Translations under genes and position numbers: made by a program
Notes under the pieces: generated by a model
Database searches by the model: none
Told to the model about the DNA's origin: nothing
What the model saw: the letters and a program-made list of their open reading frames with translations, nothing else
DNA from: Lysobacteraceae bacterium UBA6001
Lineage (GTDB): Bacteria; Pseudomonadota; Gammaproteobacteria; Xanthomonadales; Xanthomonadaceae
Assembly: GCA_002429615.1 (NCBI GenBank)
Contig: DJAN01000029.1
Span: forward strand, 1-26,743
Length of the DNA: 26,743 nt
Reading direction: 5' to 3'
Part shown: positions 1 through 7,737 of the stretch, in pieces
How the letters are laid out: every line of letters starts with the position of its first letter
Position numbering within the stretch: the stretch's first letter is position 1

Positions 1-2
1 GT

Positions 3-503
3 CTTGCCGCTCAGGCCAATGGGCCGCAGGATGGGGCGCGGCAATACTGCGTGGATACGATGTTCCGACGCGACCACGCACCGGCGCCCGCCAGGCCGCC
101 GCCTGCCGCGCCGGGCACGGTGCCCGTGGCCCCCATGCCGGGCGCGATGCCGCCCCCGCCGCCGGGCATGGACCGTCGCGAATCGCGTGCCGAAGTTGCC
201 CGCATCGTGCTCAACAGCCTGCAGTCGCCGACGATGGACGCCGCCGATACGCAGTACATCGCGCAGCAGGTTGCCGCGCAGACCGGCATGAGCCAGGCCG
301 AAGCCCAGCGCCGCGTCGCCGATACCCAGGTGCGCCTGCGGGCGGCCATCGACAAGGCCAAGCAGGAAGCCAAGCAGGCCGCCGACGATGCCCGCAAGGC
401 CACCGCGTATGCCGCGCTGTGGCTGTTCATCACGCTGCTGGTGGGTGCGTTCTGCGCCAGCCTGTTCGCCACGTGGGGCGGCCGCCGCCGCGACCTGTAC
501 TGA
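3..503 (+). CDS. C-terminal part of a membrane protein (5' end outside window)
   Basis: The frame is open from the left edge of the window to TGA at 501-503, so the true start lies upstream; an internal GTG at 51 is not a convincing start. The visible part has a proline/alanine-rich linker (about residues 20-55 of the fragment), then an amphipathic Ala/Gln/Lys-rich helix with repeated AQTGMSQAEAQRRV and KAKQEAKQAADDARK stretches, and one transmembrane segment near the end (AALWLFITLLVGAFCASLFA) with a short basic tail, GGRRRDLY. This resembles the C-terminus of hypothetical proteobacterial membrane proteins sometimes annotated PhnA-like or YrzE-like. I recognise the architecture, not a function. 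A 23-residue membrane microprotein follows 29 bp downstream and is probably co-transcribed. Confidence 0.7.
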   Translation, partial: LAAQANGPQDGARQYCVDTMFRRDHAPAPARPPPAAPGTVPVAPMPGAMPPPPPGMDRRESRAEVARIVLNSLQSPTMDAADTQYIAQQVAAQTGMSQAEAQRRVADTQVRLRAAIDKAKQEAKQAADDARKATAYAALWLFITLLVGAFCASLFATWGGRRRDLY

Positions 504-520
504 CCGATCCACCGCACAAC

Positions 521-526
521 GGAGGA
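521..526 (+). promoter_or_regulatory. Ribosome binding site of the microprotein
   Basis: GGAGGA lies 6 nt before the ATG at 533. This near-perfect Shine-Dalgarno sequence is the main reason to accept so short a reading frame as a gene. Confidence 0.7.
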
Positions 527-532
527 AGACCG

Positions 533-604
533 ATGAAATACCTGCTGCTATGGCTGCTCGGCGTGCCGATTCCGATCCTGTTGCTGATCGCATTGCTGCG
601 CTGA
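533..604 (+). CDS. 23-residue hydrophobic membrane microprotein
   Basis: The reading frame encodes 23 residues, MKYLLLWLLGV followed by PIPILLLIALLR, and ends with TGA at 602-604. Almost the whole chain is one hydrophobic helix broken by a central PIP, with a lysine at the N-terminus and an arginine at the C-terminus, so it should sit in the inner membrane. It starts 29 bp after the membrane protein ending at 503 and has its own strong Shine-Dalgarno, so the two probably form one transcript. Short hydrophobic proteins of this kind are often found next to envelope or stress genes. I assign no function. It is too short for most gene callers and could be missed in standard annotation. Confidence 0.6.
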   Translation: MKYLLLWLLGVPIPILLLIALLR

Positions 605-614
605 TGCGCGCGCG

Positions 615-641
615 GGCGGCGCCGGAAGATTCGGCGTCGCC
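615..641 (+). terminator. Terminator-like hairpin
   Basis: GGCGGCGCCG and CGGCGTCGCC form a 10-bp stem (one G-U pair) around a 7-nt loop, just after the microprotein stop and before the convergent gene ending at 643. There is no T tract, so factor-independent termination is uncertain. Pairing is slightly better on the + strand, where the G-T position can wobble. Confidence 0.4.
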
Positions 642-642
642 C

Positions 643-1353
643 TCAGCCCCCCTTGATCGCCTTCAACGCCTGCACCCAGCGCTCCCGTTCCGCGCGTTGC
701 CGCACCAGCCGCTGGTGCAGCTCATACAGTGCCCACATGGCGCGTTGCATGTCGGTGATATCGGCGAAGGCCTTTTCGTTGGCTTCGCGAATCAGTAGCT
801 GTTCGTCCGAGAGCGCCGCGAACAGCAGGCGCAGGTTACGCAGATCGTCATAGACGTTGCGGCTTTGCCCGCGCGTCAGCATCGCATCGCTCTCGGTCAT
901 GATCTCCATCGCGCGCTTGCTGTGGCTGCTCACCCGGGACCGCGCGTCGTGGTACTCGCGTTCCGCCTGCGTCAGCAGGGTATTGTCTTCATCGTCCAGG
1001 CCGGCGCTGCGCAGGTCCGCCAGGTCATCCAGCAGCGCCGTCTGCAGGTTCTGCTGCTCGGGGCTCAAGAACAGTCCACGAAGTTGGGCGGACTCGGCCG
1101 CCATGCCGCGGATGCCGGCAATGAATTCCCAGGTCACCGGCTGCGGCGTAGGCGGCAGAGAGAGATGGTGGTCCTGCTTGGTCGCGGCCATGCGTTGCAC
1201 CGCTTCTTCCACGCGCCGGTCCGTAGCGCCCAGCAAGGTAGCGGCGCGGTCCGCCGAGACGCGCGGATGGAAGGCCGTCGCCATGCTCCATGCCGCGTAG
1301 GCCACCACCGCCACGCCCACTGCCGCCCATACCCGCTTCCAGCGCTTGCGCAT
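643..1353 (-). CDS. Hypothetical membrane-anchored helical protein
   Basis: This is a 236-residue protein. I chose the ATG at 1353 because it gives a basic N-terminus (MRKRWKR) directly before one hydrophobic segment (about residues 8-26, VWAAVGVAVVAYAAWSMATAF) and has a GGAG sequence 8 nt upstream; the frame stays open further upstream to about 1425. After the signal anchor, the remaining ~210 residues are mostly charged and helical, rich in Glu, Arg, Gln and Leu, with little hydrophobic structure. It is most likely an inner-membrane anchored periplasmic protein. I recognise no domain. It is convergent with the microprotein and divergent from the phospholipase pair, so it probably forms its own transcript. 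Confidence 0.65.
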   Translation of the reverse strand: MRKRWKRVWAAVGVAVVAYAAWSMATAFHPRVSADRAATLLGATDRRVEEAVQRMAATKQDHHLSLPPTPQPVTWEFIAGIRGMAAESAQLRGLFLSPEQQNLQTALLDDLADLRSAGLDDEDNTLLTQAEREYHDARSRVSSHSKRAMEIMTESDAMLTRGQSRNVYDDLRNLRLLFAALSDEQLLIREANEKAFADITDMQRAMWALYELHQRLVRQRAERERWVQALKAIKGG

Positions 1354-1641
1354 CCGTGTGACTCCCACTCGTCCTGCTCCGTTAGCGGCCGCCAGGGCGA
1401 AAACTGGTGGCGAAGGCGGCGGCAAGACGCAGGCAGAACCCAGTCACCTTTTCACATCGAAGCAGATCGCGGATCGCATTTTCACGGGTGCGATTACCCG
1501 ATCCCGGGGATGTTCGCCCGCCTGCGGCCGGTCCAGATTCCGCCTCGCGCGGACGCGGCCTGCCGCCAGGCGCAAAGGAAGGGCCGCAGCCGCCGGCCGC
1601 GTGCCCGATCAGTGCGATCCATTACCCAACGAGGAATGCGC

Positions 1642-2181
1642 ATGCACACGCACCCGAACAAGGTGACGATCAAGGATGAATCCCGGACGGTGGTCGGCAT
1701 GACCTACGTCCCGGGCACGTTCAAGGTATCCAAGGGCCAGCCGTCCGATGGCGATCCCACCATCAGCAGCAGCGGCCTGCTGTTCACGCTGGAGGCCGTG
1801 GCGGGCAGGCACAAGACCGCTGCCATCGCCAAAGACTTCAATACCGCCTGCGGCGGCGCGGCTTTCGAGTACGCGCCGAACGGCGGCGGTGACAAACCCT
1901 CGGCGCTGAATTTCTATTTCGGCATTCACGTGGCGTTTTCCACCACCAAGGGAAACGCCGCCACCATGCTGTACCTCGGGCAGGGCCACCAGGGCGCCTA
2001 CAACAATTGGTGGCTCGGTGGGCATGGCCTGGTGGTCCACAAGCGGTCGCTCGTCATCCCCATCGGCGATACCAAATGGGAGCTTTCGGTGCCATTGGCG
2101 GGCACGCACAAGTCGTTCGTCTTCAAGCCCGGAAAGGTCCAGCGGAATCCAAGTCTCCACAGCACGGGGGATCTGTCATGA
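1642..2181 (+). CDS. Beta-rich protein, paralogue of the phospholipase N-terminal domain
   Basis: This gene encodes 179 residues. The ATG at 1642 is preferred over the in-frame ATG at 1636 because GAGGA (1631-1635) lies 6 nt upstream of it. There is no signal peptide, membrane segment or known catalytic motif. The composition suggests a beta-sandwich. Residues ~88-165 match the N-terminal domain of the next gene: LNFYFGIHVAFSTTKG resembles LNFTFKVKLHFATSRG, NNWWLGG (121-127) is identical to residues 119-125 there, and VPLAGTHKSFVFKPG resembles IPLSGTYDSFTFNAG. The stop overlaps the next start (ATGA at 2178-2181), so translation is probably coupled and the two products are likely made in similar amounts. 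The role is unknown; a ligand- or membrane-binding partner of the enzyme is one possibility, a protective partner another. Confidence 0.8.
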   Translation: MHTHPNKVTIKDESRTVVGMTYVPGTFKVSKGQPSDGDPTISSSGLLFTLEAVAGRHKTAAIAKDFNTACGGAAFEYAPNGGGDKPSALNFYFGIHVAFSTTKGNAATMLYLGQGHQGAYNNWWLGGHGLVVHKRSLVIPIGDTKWELSVPLAGTHKSFVFKPGKVQRNPSLHSTGDLS

Positions 2182-4211
2182 CCAGCAAGAACGTGCTCAA
2201 TATCCATGACGACTCCGGCGCGCTGGAGCGCATCACTTTCGAAGGCGGTATCGACGTCTCCGCACGCGAGGACCATGCGTCCACCGTCACCGTGCAGAGA
2301 AGCGGCATCGACTTCGTGGTGACCTTCGACAGCAACCGGCGCCTGACGCCCGCCGTGGCCGGCGTGTTCTCAAGGAGGTCCGGCGGCGCTGGACACGCCT
2401 ACGGCGGTTGGGTCGATTCCAGCTTGCCCGAGGGGCTCAATTTCACCTTCAAGGTGAAGCTGCACTTCGCCACCAGCCGCGGTGCGGGCAGCGTGCTGCT
2501 CAACGTGGCACAGGGGAATCGGCTTCCGCACAACAACTGGTGGCTGGGTGGGCCGTCCATCGACAGCAACCAGAAGCTGCTGCGGGTGCCCCTGGGAACC
2601 GATGGTGCCAATGAACTGGTGATTCCGCTGTCCGGTACCTACGACAGCTTTACCTTCAACGCGGGCACCATACGTCCGAAGTTTCCGATCCAGCATGTGT
2701 TCGTGCTGATGCTGGAGAACCACTCGTTCGACAACATCTTCGCCATGTCCGGCATTCCCGGCATCACCGCCGCCACTCCCACCACCGATATCAACCGGCA
2801 CAACGGCCAGTCCTACCCGGTGAGCAAGCCCGCGCCGGTGGCGATGCCCACCGATCCCGGCCACGAGTTCGAGGATGTGCTCGTGCAGCTGGCCGGCACC
2901 GGGGCGACGTATCCGCCGCAAGGGCCGTATCCGGAGATCATCCGCGCCGGCTACGTCGACAACTATGCAACCGTGCCGGAAACGCCAGCGGCCGATGTGG
3001 GCAAGGTGATGGCGTGCTTCGATACGCCCACGCAGCTGCCGGTGCTCAATGCGCTGGCGCGGAACTTCCTGCTCTGCGATCACTGGTTCTCGTCGATGCC
3101 GGGGCCGACGTGGCCCAATCGCTTCTTCGTGCATGGCGCTTCCTCCAGCGGTCTGGACCACAGCCCGAGCCTGCGCGAGCTGCTCACATGGTCCACGGTG
3201 CATGGCTTCGTGTACCCGAATGGCTCGATCTTCGATGCGCTGGACAATGAAGGCATTCCCTATGGTCTCTACAACGACGAGCACAGCCAATTCGCACGGC
3301 GGCATCTGCATGTCGAGGATGGTGGGAACATTCCTCAGGTGGCTGCGATCAAGGGTGTCAGCCGGATGGACGTCAAGGACATCGGCAAGTTGGCCGAGGA
3401 CCTCGCGGGCAGCTACCAGCCCGCCTATACCTTCATCGAACCCAACTATGGCGATGTGGTGGCCGAAACCTACCGGCACGGCTCATCGCAGCACCCGATG
3501 GACGAAACCTGCGGTGCGGAAGGTCTGGTCAAGTTCGTGTACGAGACCCTGCGCAACTCGCCGGTGTGGCAGAACAGCCTGCTGATCATCACCTACGACG
3601 AGCACGGCGGCTTCTACGACTCGCAGTCACCGCAAGCGCTGCCGAAGCCGAATGACCGCAGCGGGCCGCTGGGTTTGAACACGCACGGGTTCGCGTTCGA
3701 TCTGTCTGGCGTGCGGGTGCCGGCCATTGCCATATCGCCCTGGCTGGCCGCCGAGGTCGATCACACCGTCTACGACCACAGTTCGGTGCTGGCCACCGTC
3801 GAAGTATTGTTCGGGCTGCGTCCGCTCACCGATCGCGACCGCGCGGCGAAATCGCTGACCGCCAAGCTGTTGAAGACGCCCCGCAGCGATTGCCCGCAGA
3901 AGCTTCCCGACCCCGTTCCACCACCGCCGCTGGCGTCGGATGCGGACGCCGAGGCGCGGCAGTTTGCGCTGCGTGCCACCGAGCCGTTGCCCCGGCAGGG
4001 CAATCTGCCCGGTGTGCTGGGGATTGCGTTGAAGACGGCGCTGGAATTGGCCGGCGATGACGCCGTGGCGCAGCTGGCGGTTCGGCATCGCTTCGAGCAA
4101 CTGCGCACGCGCGGCGATGCGCGTGCGTATCTCGCCGAGATTTCCGCGCAGGTGACCGCGGCGAAGCTGCAGGCCGCGGCTACGCCGGAAGAAGGTGACG
4201 CCGCGTCGTAG
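2178..4211 (+). CDS. Phospholipase C-type phosphoesterase with N-terminal beta domain
   Basis: This is a 677-residue protein of the phosphoesterase family that includes bacterial phospholipases C and acid phosphatase AcpA (Pfam Phosphoesterase type). Residues ~1-165 form a beta-rich domain related to the preceding gene product. The catalytic domain starts near 170. Family hallmarks are visible: FVLMLENHSFDNIF (175-188, metal ligands E180/N181), MPGPTWPNRFF (307-317, with T311 in the position of the nucleophile of PlcH-type enzymes), TYDEHGGFYD (472-481, metal ligands D474/E475) and DHSS (533-536). The family usually hydrolyses phosphodiester or phosphomonoester bonds in lipids or small molecules. 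Unusually, there is no Tat or Sec signal at the N-terminus (MTSKNVLNIHDDSG), unlike classical secreted PlcH/PlcN. The tail from ~570 is Pro/Ala-rich and then helical. Translation is coupled to the upstream gene by a 4-bp overlap. Confidence 0.9.
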   Translation: MTSKNVLNIHDDSGALERITFEGGIDVSAREDHASTVTVQRSGIDFVVTFDSNRRLTPAVAGVFSRRSGGAGHAYGGWVDSSLPEGLNFTFKVKLHFATSRGAGSVLLNVAQGNRLPHNNWWLGGPSIDSNQKLLRVPLGTDGANELVIPLSGTYDSFTFNAGTIRPKFPIQHVFVLMLENHSFDNIFAMSGIPGITAATPTTDINRHNGQSYPVSKPAPVAMPTDPGHEFEDVLVQLAGTGATYPPQGPYPEIIRAGYVDNYATVPETPAADVGKVMACFDTPTQLPVLNALARNFLLCDHWFSSMPGPTWPNRFFVHGASSSGLDHSPSLRELLTWSTVHGFVYPNGSIFDALDNEGIPYGLYNDEHSQFARRHLHVEDGGNIPQVAAIKGVSRMDVKDIGKLAEDLAGSYQPAYTFIEPNYGDVVAETYRHGSSQHPMDETCGAEGLVKFVYETLRNSPVWQNSLLIITYDEHGGFYDSQSPQALPKPNDRSGPLGLNTHGFAFDLSGVRVPAIAISPWLAAEVDHTVYDHSSVLATVEVLFGLRPLTDRDRAAKSLTAKLLKTPRSDCPQKLPDPVPPPPLASDADAEARQFALRATEPLPRQGNLPGVLGIALKTALELAGDDAVAQLAVRHRFEQLRTRGDARAYLAEISAQVTAAKLQAAATPEEGDAAS

Positions 4212-4235
4212 GCGGCGGGGTGATTGTGTGAGACG

Positions 4236-4267
4236 CCGGGACGGCATCGCGTGCGATGCCGCCCCGG
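4236..4267 (+). terminator. Terminator-like hairpin after phosphoesterase gene
   Basis: CCGGG-A-CGGCATCGC and GCGATGCCG-C-CCCGG are inverted repeats with one A/C mismatch. The result is a long GC-rich hairpin 25 bp after the stop codon. No T tract follows, so it may act as an mRNA 3' stabiliser instead of, or together with, Rho. Confidence 0.5.
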
Positions 4268-4318
4268 TGCAGTGCTAACGGGGCCGCTTCCCTCACGGCG
4301 GGAAGATTGGATTCTTCT

Positions 4319-4408
4319 TGTGGGAGGGGCTTCAGCCCCGACCGTCCGGGCCGGCGGGAAATCGACCGGCTCCGATGGACCACGGTCGCGGCTGAAGCCG
4401 CTCCTACA
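4319..4408. repeat. Inverted pair of REP elements (REPIN-like)
   Basis: Two 27-nt units face each other, at 4319-4345 and, reversed, 4382-4408, separated by 36 bp. They agree at 24 of 27 positions. Each contains a self-complementary core: GGGGCTTCAGCCCC on the left and GCGGCTTCAGCCGC on the right. Two of the three differences form a compensated base pair, so both units keep their hairpin. The core matches the REP type widespread in Pseudomonas and Xanthomonadaceae, normally moved by RAYT transposases. No RAYT gene is in this window. Confidence 0.8.
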
Positions 4409-4529
4409 GCTCACGCCAGGGGCGGCTCCCCGATTTCGGGGGTGCCCATCGCGGCGACATCGCCTTAGCCTTTCGCACAGCGCTGTGCCGGGCGATCCGC
4501 CGTGGTGACGCGCATCAAGGGGAAGTTGC

Positions 4530-7500
4530 ATGCGTGGGAATTCGGTGGGAACGCTGGCACGCGCCAGTCGGATCGGTGCGGTGGCGTTGTTGGCGCTGGC
4601 TGGAATCGTGGGCAATGCGGCGGCCTCGACCGGCTGCCAGCTCATCAACGGTGCCAGCGGCACGCTGGCCCCCGGGGGCATGGTGTTCCTCAATCCCACG
4701 CAGGGCATCAACCTCAACGCCGGAGACCAAGTGACGCTCTCCGTCAGTGGGACGTCCTCCGCCGACAACATTTTCCTGAGTTTGGCCACGGTCACGATCA
4801 ACATCTTCACCAATGGCCTGCCCCAACAGGGCAGCGCCACGCTGCCGGGCGGCGTAGTCGGCGGACCGGCCACGCTGTATCTATGGAGCGGCAACACCAA
4901 CGCGAATGGCATCGCCAACTACCAGATCGCGTGCGTGTCGCAGGCGCCCAGCGTGACGAATGCCTCGCCCACGGTGGGCCTGGCCGGCGACACCGTGCAG
5001 ATCGATGGCGCGGCCTTCCTGGGCATGACCGCCGTGCGCTTCGGCGCTGCCGCCGCCAGCTATACGCTGTCGAGTGATACCCGCCTGACGGCGGTGGTGC
5101 CGGCAGGCAGCGGCACGGTGCCGCTGACGGTCACCACCGATGCGGGCACGGTGAGCGCCGGCAACTTCACCTACGCAACGGTGCCTGGTGCACCCAGCAT
5201 CGGCACGGTCACGGCGGGCGACGCCCAGGCCGTGGTCGCCTTCGCGCCGCCGGCCAGCGATGGCGGCGCGTCGATCACCACCTACACCGTCACCGCCAGC
5301 CCCGGCGGCGCCACTGCCAGCGGGCCGGCCGGGCCGCTCACCGTGACCGGGCTGACCAACGGCACGCCTTACACCTTCAGCGTCACCGCGACCAACCTGG
5401 CGGGCACCGGCCTGGCGTCGGCGGCGTCGGCCAGCGTGACGCCGCAGCAACCGCAGTCGATCTCCTTCAGCCCACCGGCCAGCTTGCCGTTCGGCCAGGC
5501 GGTGTCGCTGGCGGCCAGCGCGACGTCCGGCCTGGACGTGCAGTTCTCCACCACCACGCCGGCGGTCTGTGGCGTGACCGGCGTGGGCGTGCTCACGCCG
5601 CTGACGCTGGGCACCTGCGTGGTCCATGCGGACCAAGGCGGCGACGCCGCCCACACCCCCGCCGCGCAGGTATCGCAGTCGATCTCGATCGTCTCGGCCA
5701 ACGGCACGCTGGCGCTGGCCACCACCAGCCTGCCCAGTGCCATCGAAGCGGAGGCCTACGACCAGCAGCTCAACGCCAGTGGTGGCGATGCGCCTTACGT
5801 GTTCGCCCTCACCGCCGGCACGCTGCCCGATGGCGTGCTGATCTCGGCGGCCGGCCGGATCTCCGGCACGCCGACGCGCACGGGCAACTTCCCGATCACC
5901 GTGCAGGTCACCGACGCCGCGGGCCAGACCGCCACGCAGGCGCTGGTGCTGCAGGTGGCCGCGCCGGCGGAACCGGCGCCGCAGGCGCGCGACGACGCGG
6001 CAGCCACCTTGTCGAACCAGCCGGTTACCCTGGCGGTGACCGCCAATGATGCGGGCGTGTTCACCAGCATCGCGATCGTCGGCGCGCCGACGCATGGCAG
6101 CGCCACGGTGAGCGGCCTCGGCGTGATCTACACGCCGGCCACCGATTACGCCGGCGATGACACGCTGCAGTACGTCGCCATCGGCCCCGGTGGCAGTTCC
6201 GCTCCGGCCACCGTCCGCATCAGCGTGCAGGCGCGGCCAGTGGCGCCGACGCTCAGTGCCACCACGGTGGCGGGGGGCACGGTGACGGTGGATCTCACCG
6301 CGCAGGCCGCCGGTGGGCCGTTCACCGCCGCGACGGTGCTGTCCGTATCGCCGGCCGATGCAGGCACCGCGACGCTCTCGGGCAACGCGCAGGATGGCTA
6401 CCAGTTGGCCTTCGTCGCCGCGACCGCGTCCGGCGGCCTCGTGCAGATCGCCTATACGCTGACCAACGCCTACGCCACCTCGGCGCCGGGCACCGTCAGC
6501 ATCGCGATCACGCCGCGCAGCGATCCGTCGAAGGATGCCGAAGTGCTCGGCCTGCTCAACGCGCAGGCCGAATCCGCCCGCCGCCTGGCGAGCGGGCAGA
6601 TGGGCAACTTCCAGCGTCGCCTCGAAGCCCTGCGCAGTGGTCAGGCCGGTGGCTTCAGCAACGGCATCACCCTGGCCTCGGCGAGCGGGCAGCGCCAGGG
6701 AGCCGGCAACGACGAGGACCTGTGGAACCGCCGCTATCTCGTGCAGCCGGACGATGCGTCCGCGGCGCCGGGCGCGGTGGATGCGACCGGTCATCGCCTG
6801 CCCGGCGACCTGGCGATCTGGACCGGCGGTGCGATCAACTTCGGCGACCAGCGTCCCAACGGCCGCGACAGCGCCATCGACTTCACCACCACCGGCGTCA
6901 GCATCGGCGTGGATCGTGCCTTCGGCGAGCGCGTCACCCTGGGCGTGGGCGCCGGTTACGGCCACGACGATTCGGATGTCGGCCAGCACGACAGCCGCAG
7001 CAAGACCGACGCCTACAACGTCGCCGTCTATGCCAGCTACCAGCCCGGCGACCGCTTCTACGTGGAAGGCCTGGCCGGATACCAGTGGCTGCGCTTCGAC
7101 GCGCGCCGCTATGTGACCGATACCGCGGCGCTGGTGTATGGCCGCCGCGATGGCACGCAGGTATTCGCCTCGGTCTCGGCGGGCTATCCGTATCGGAGCG
7201 ATACGCTGCTGCTCACCCCCTACGGCCGCTTCGACATCGCCCGCGCCTCGCTGGATGCCTACAGCGAATCGGGCGATGCGAGCCATGCGCTCGACTATCG
7301 GGGGCAGACCGTGGAGACCTCGACCGCCTCGCTGGGCCTGCTGGCGCAGTGGACGCTACGGCGCGACTACGGGCTGTGGCAGCCGATGCTGCGCGCCGAG
7401 TTCGGCCGCGACCTGCAGGGCGCCAGCCAGGCGACGATGCGCTATCTCGACGTGCTCGATGGCCCGCTCTACCAGGCGACGTTGACCGGGCAGTCGCGCA

Positions 7501-7643
7501 GCCATGGCACGCTCGGCGCGGGCATCTCGCTGCAGGCGGCCGGCTGGCTGCTGCGTGCCGAGTACCAGAACTATCTGGACAGCACGAGTGGCGACAACCA
7601 GTCGGTCCAGCTCGGGGTGGAGAAGCGCTTCGGCCAGCCCTGA
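4530..7643 (+). CDS. Autotransporter adhesin-like protein with Ig/FN3 passenger
   Basis: This is a 1037-residue protein. The ATG at 4530 is supported by AAGGGGAA 5-6 nt upstream and by a Sec signal peptide (residues ~1-33, hydrophobic core GAVALLALAGIVG, cleavage near NAAAS). The passenger is a string of Ig-like modules: an IPT/TIG-like domain (~138-216), a fibronectin type III domain (~217-305, with the TVTGLTNGTPYTFSVTATN signature), a two-cysteine bacterial Ig repeat (~308-388), a He_PIG-like domain (~393-477, LPDGVLISAAGRISGTPT), a cadherin-like/Big module (~480-568, ITYTP-like and YAGDDTLQY) and one more beta module (~570-662). A charged helical linker (~665-705) leads to the autotransporter beta-barrel (~755-1037). 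It probably displays the passenger on the cell surface for adhesion; no protease motif is visible. The chain ends KRFGQP instead of with the usual terminal aromatic residue. Confidence 0.9.
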   Translation: MRGNSVGTLARASRIGAVALLALAGIVGNAAASTGCQLINGASGTLAPGGMVFLNPTQGINLNAGDQVTLSVSGTSSADNIFLSLATVTINIFTNGLPQQGSATLPGGVVGGPATLYLWSGNTNANGIANYQIACVSQAPSVTNASPTVGLAGDTVQIDGAAFLGMTAVRFGAAAASYTLSSDTRLTAVVPAGSGTVPLTVTTDAGTVSAGNFTYATVPGAPSIGTVTAGDAQAVVAFAPPASDGGASITTYTVTASPGGATASGPAGPLTVTGLTNGTPYTFSVTATNLAGTGLASAASASVTPQQPQSISFSPPASLPFGQAVSLAASATSGLDVQFSTTTPAVCGVTGVGVLTPLTLGTCVVHADQGGDAAHTPAAQVSQSISIVSANGTLALATTSLPSAIEAEAYDQQLNASGGDAPYVFALTAGTLPDGVLISAAGRISGTPTRTGNFPITVQVTDAAGQTATQALVLQVAAPAEPAPQARDDAAATLSNQPVTLAVTANDAGVFTSIAIVGAPTHGSATVSGLGVIYTPATDYAGDDTLQYVAIGPGGSSAPATVRISVQARPVAPTLSATTVAGGTVTVDLTAQAAGGPFTAATVLSVSPADAGTATLSGNAQDGYQLAFVAATASGGLVQIAYTLTNAYATSAPGTVSIAITPRSDPSKDAEVLGLLNAQAESARRLASGQMGNFQRRLEALRSGQAGGFSNGITLASASGQRQGAGNDEDLWNRRYLVQPDDASAAPGAVDATGHRLPGDLAIWTGGAINFGDQRPNGRDSAIDFTTTGVSIGVDRAFGERVTLGVGAGYGHDDSDVGQHDSRSKTDAYNVAVYASYQPGDRFYVEGLAGYQWLRFDARRYVTDTAALVYGRRDGTQVFASVSAGYPYRSDTLLLTPYGRFDIARASLDAYSESGDASHALDYRGQTVETSTASLGLLAQWTLRRDYGLWQPMLRAEFGRDLQGASQATMRYLDVLDGPLYQATLTGQSRSHGTLGAGISLQAAGWLLRAEYQNYLDSTSGDNQSVQLGVEKRFGQP

Positions 7644-7689
7644 GCCGGAGTGCCGTGTTGCGGGCGCCTCTCTGGCATGATCGGGCCTG

Positions 7690-7703
7690 CCGGGCGCGCC
7701 CGG
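7690..7703. other. Perfect 14-bp GC palindrome
   Basis: CCGGGCGCGCCCGG lies between the autotransporter stop and the next gene start. It may act as a weak transcript end or an operator. No T tract follows and nothing else supports a role. Confidence 0.3.
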
Positions 7704-7737
7704 TCCACCAGACGACGGAACGAACCGGGGGCAGGGG

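Larger units (their letters stand above)
4212..4529. other. Intergenic region, 318 bp, no gene
   Basis: This stretch holds a strong hairpin just after the phosphoesterase stop, then a pair of inverted REP units, then about 110 bp leading into the autotransporter gene. I see no credible coding frame and no clear sigma-70 promoter, although the autotransporter promoter should lie in the last ~100 bp. Confidence 0.6.

Noticed and set aside
1354..1641. Promoters in the 288-bp divergent gap before the phospholipase pair
   Set aside because: Only scattered AT-rich bits (two TTTTCAC copies at about 1448 and 1481) are present; no -35/-10 pair convincing enough to call.
4881..7286. 801-codon open frame on the - strand opposite the autotransporter
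   Set aside because: The translation is a low-complexity Arg/Gly/Ala/His mix without motifs, and the + strand encodes a well-defined autotransporter.
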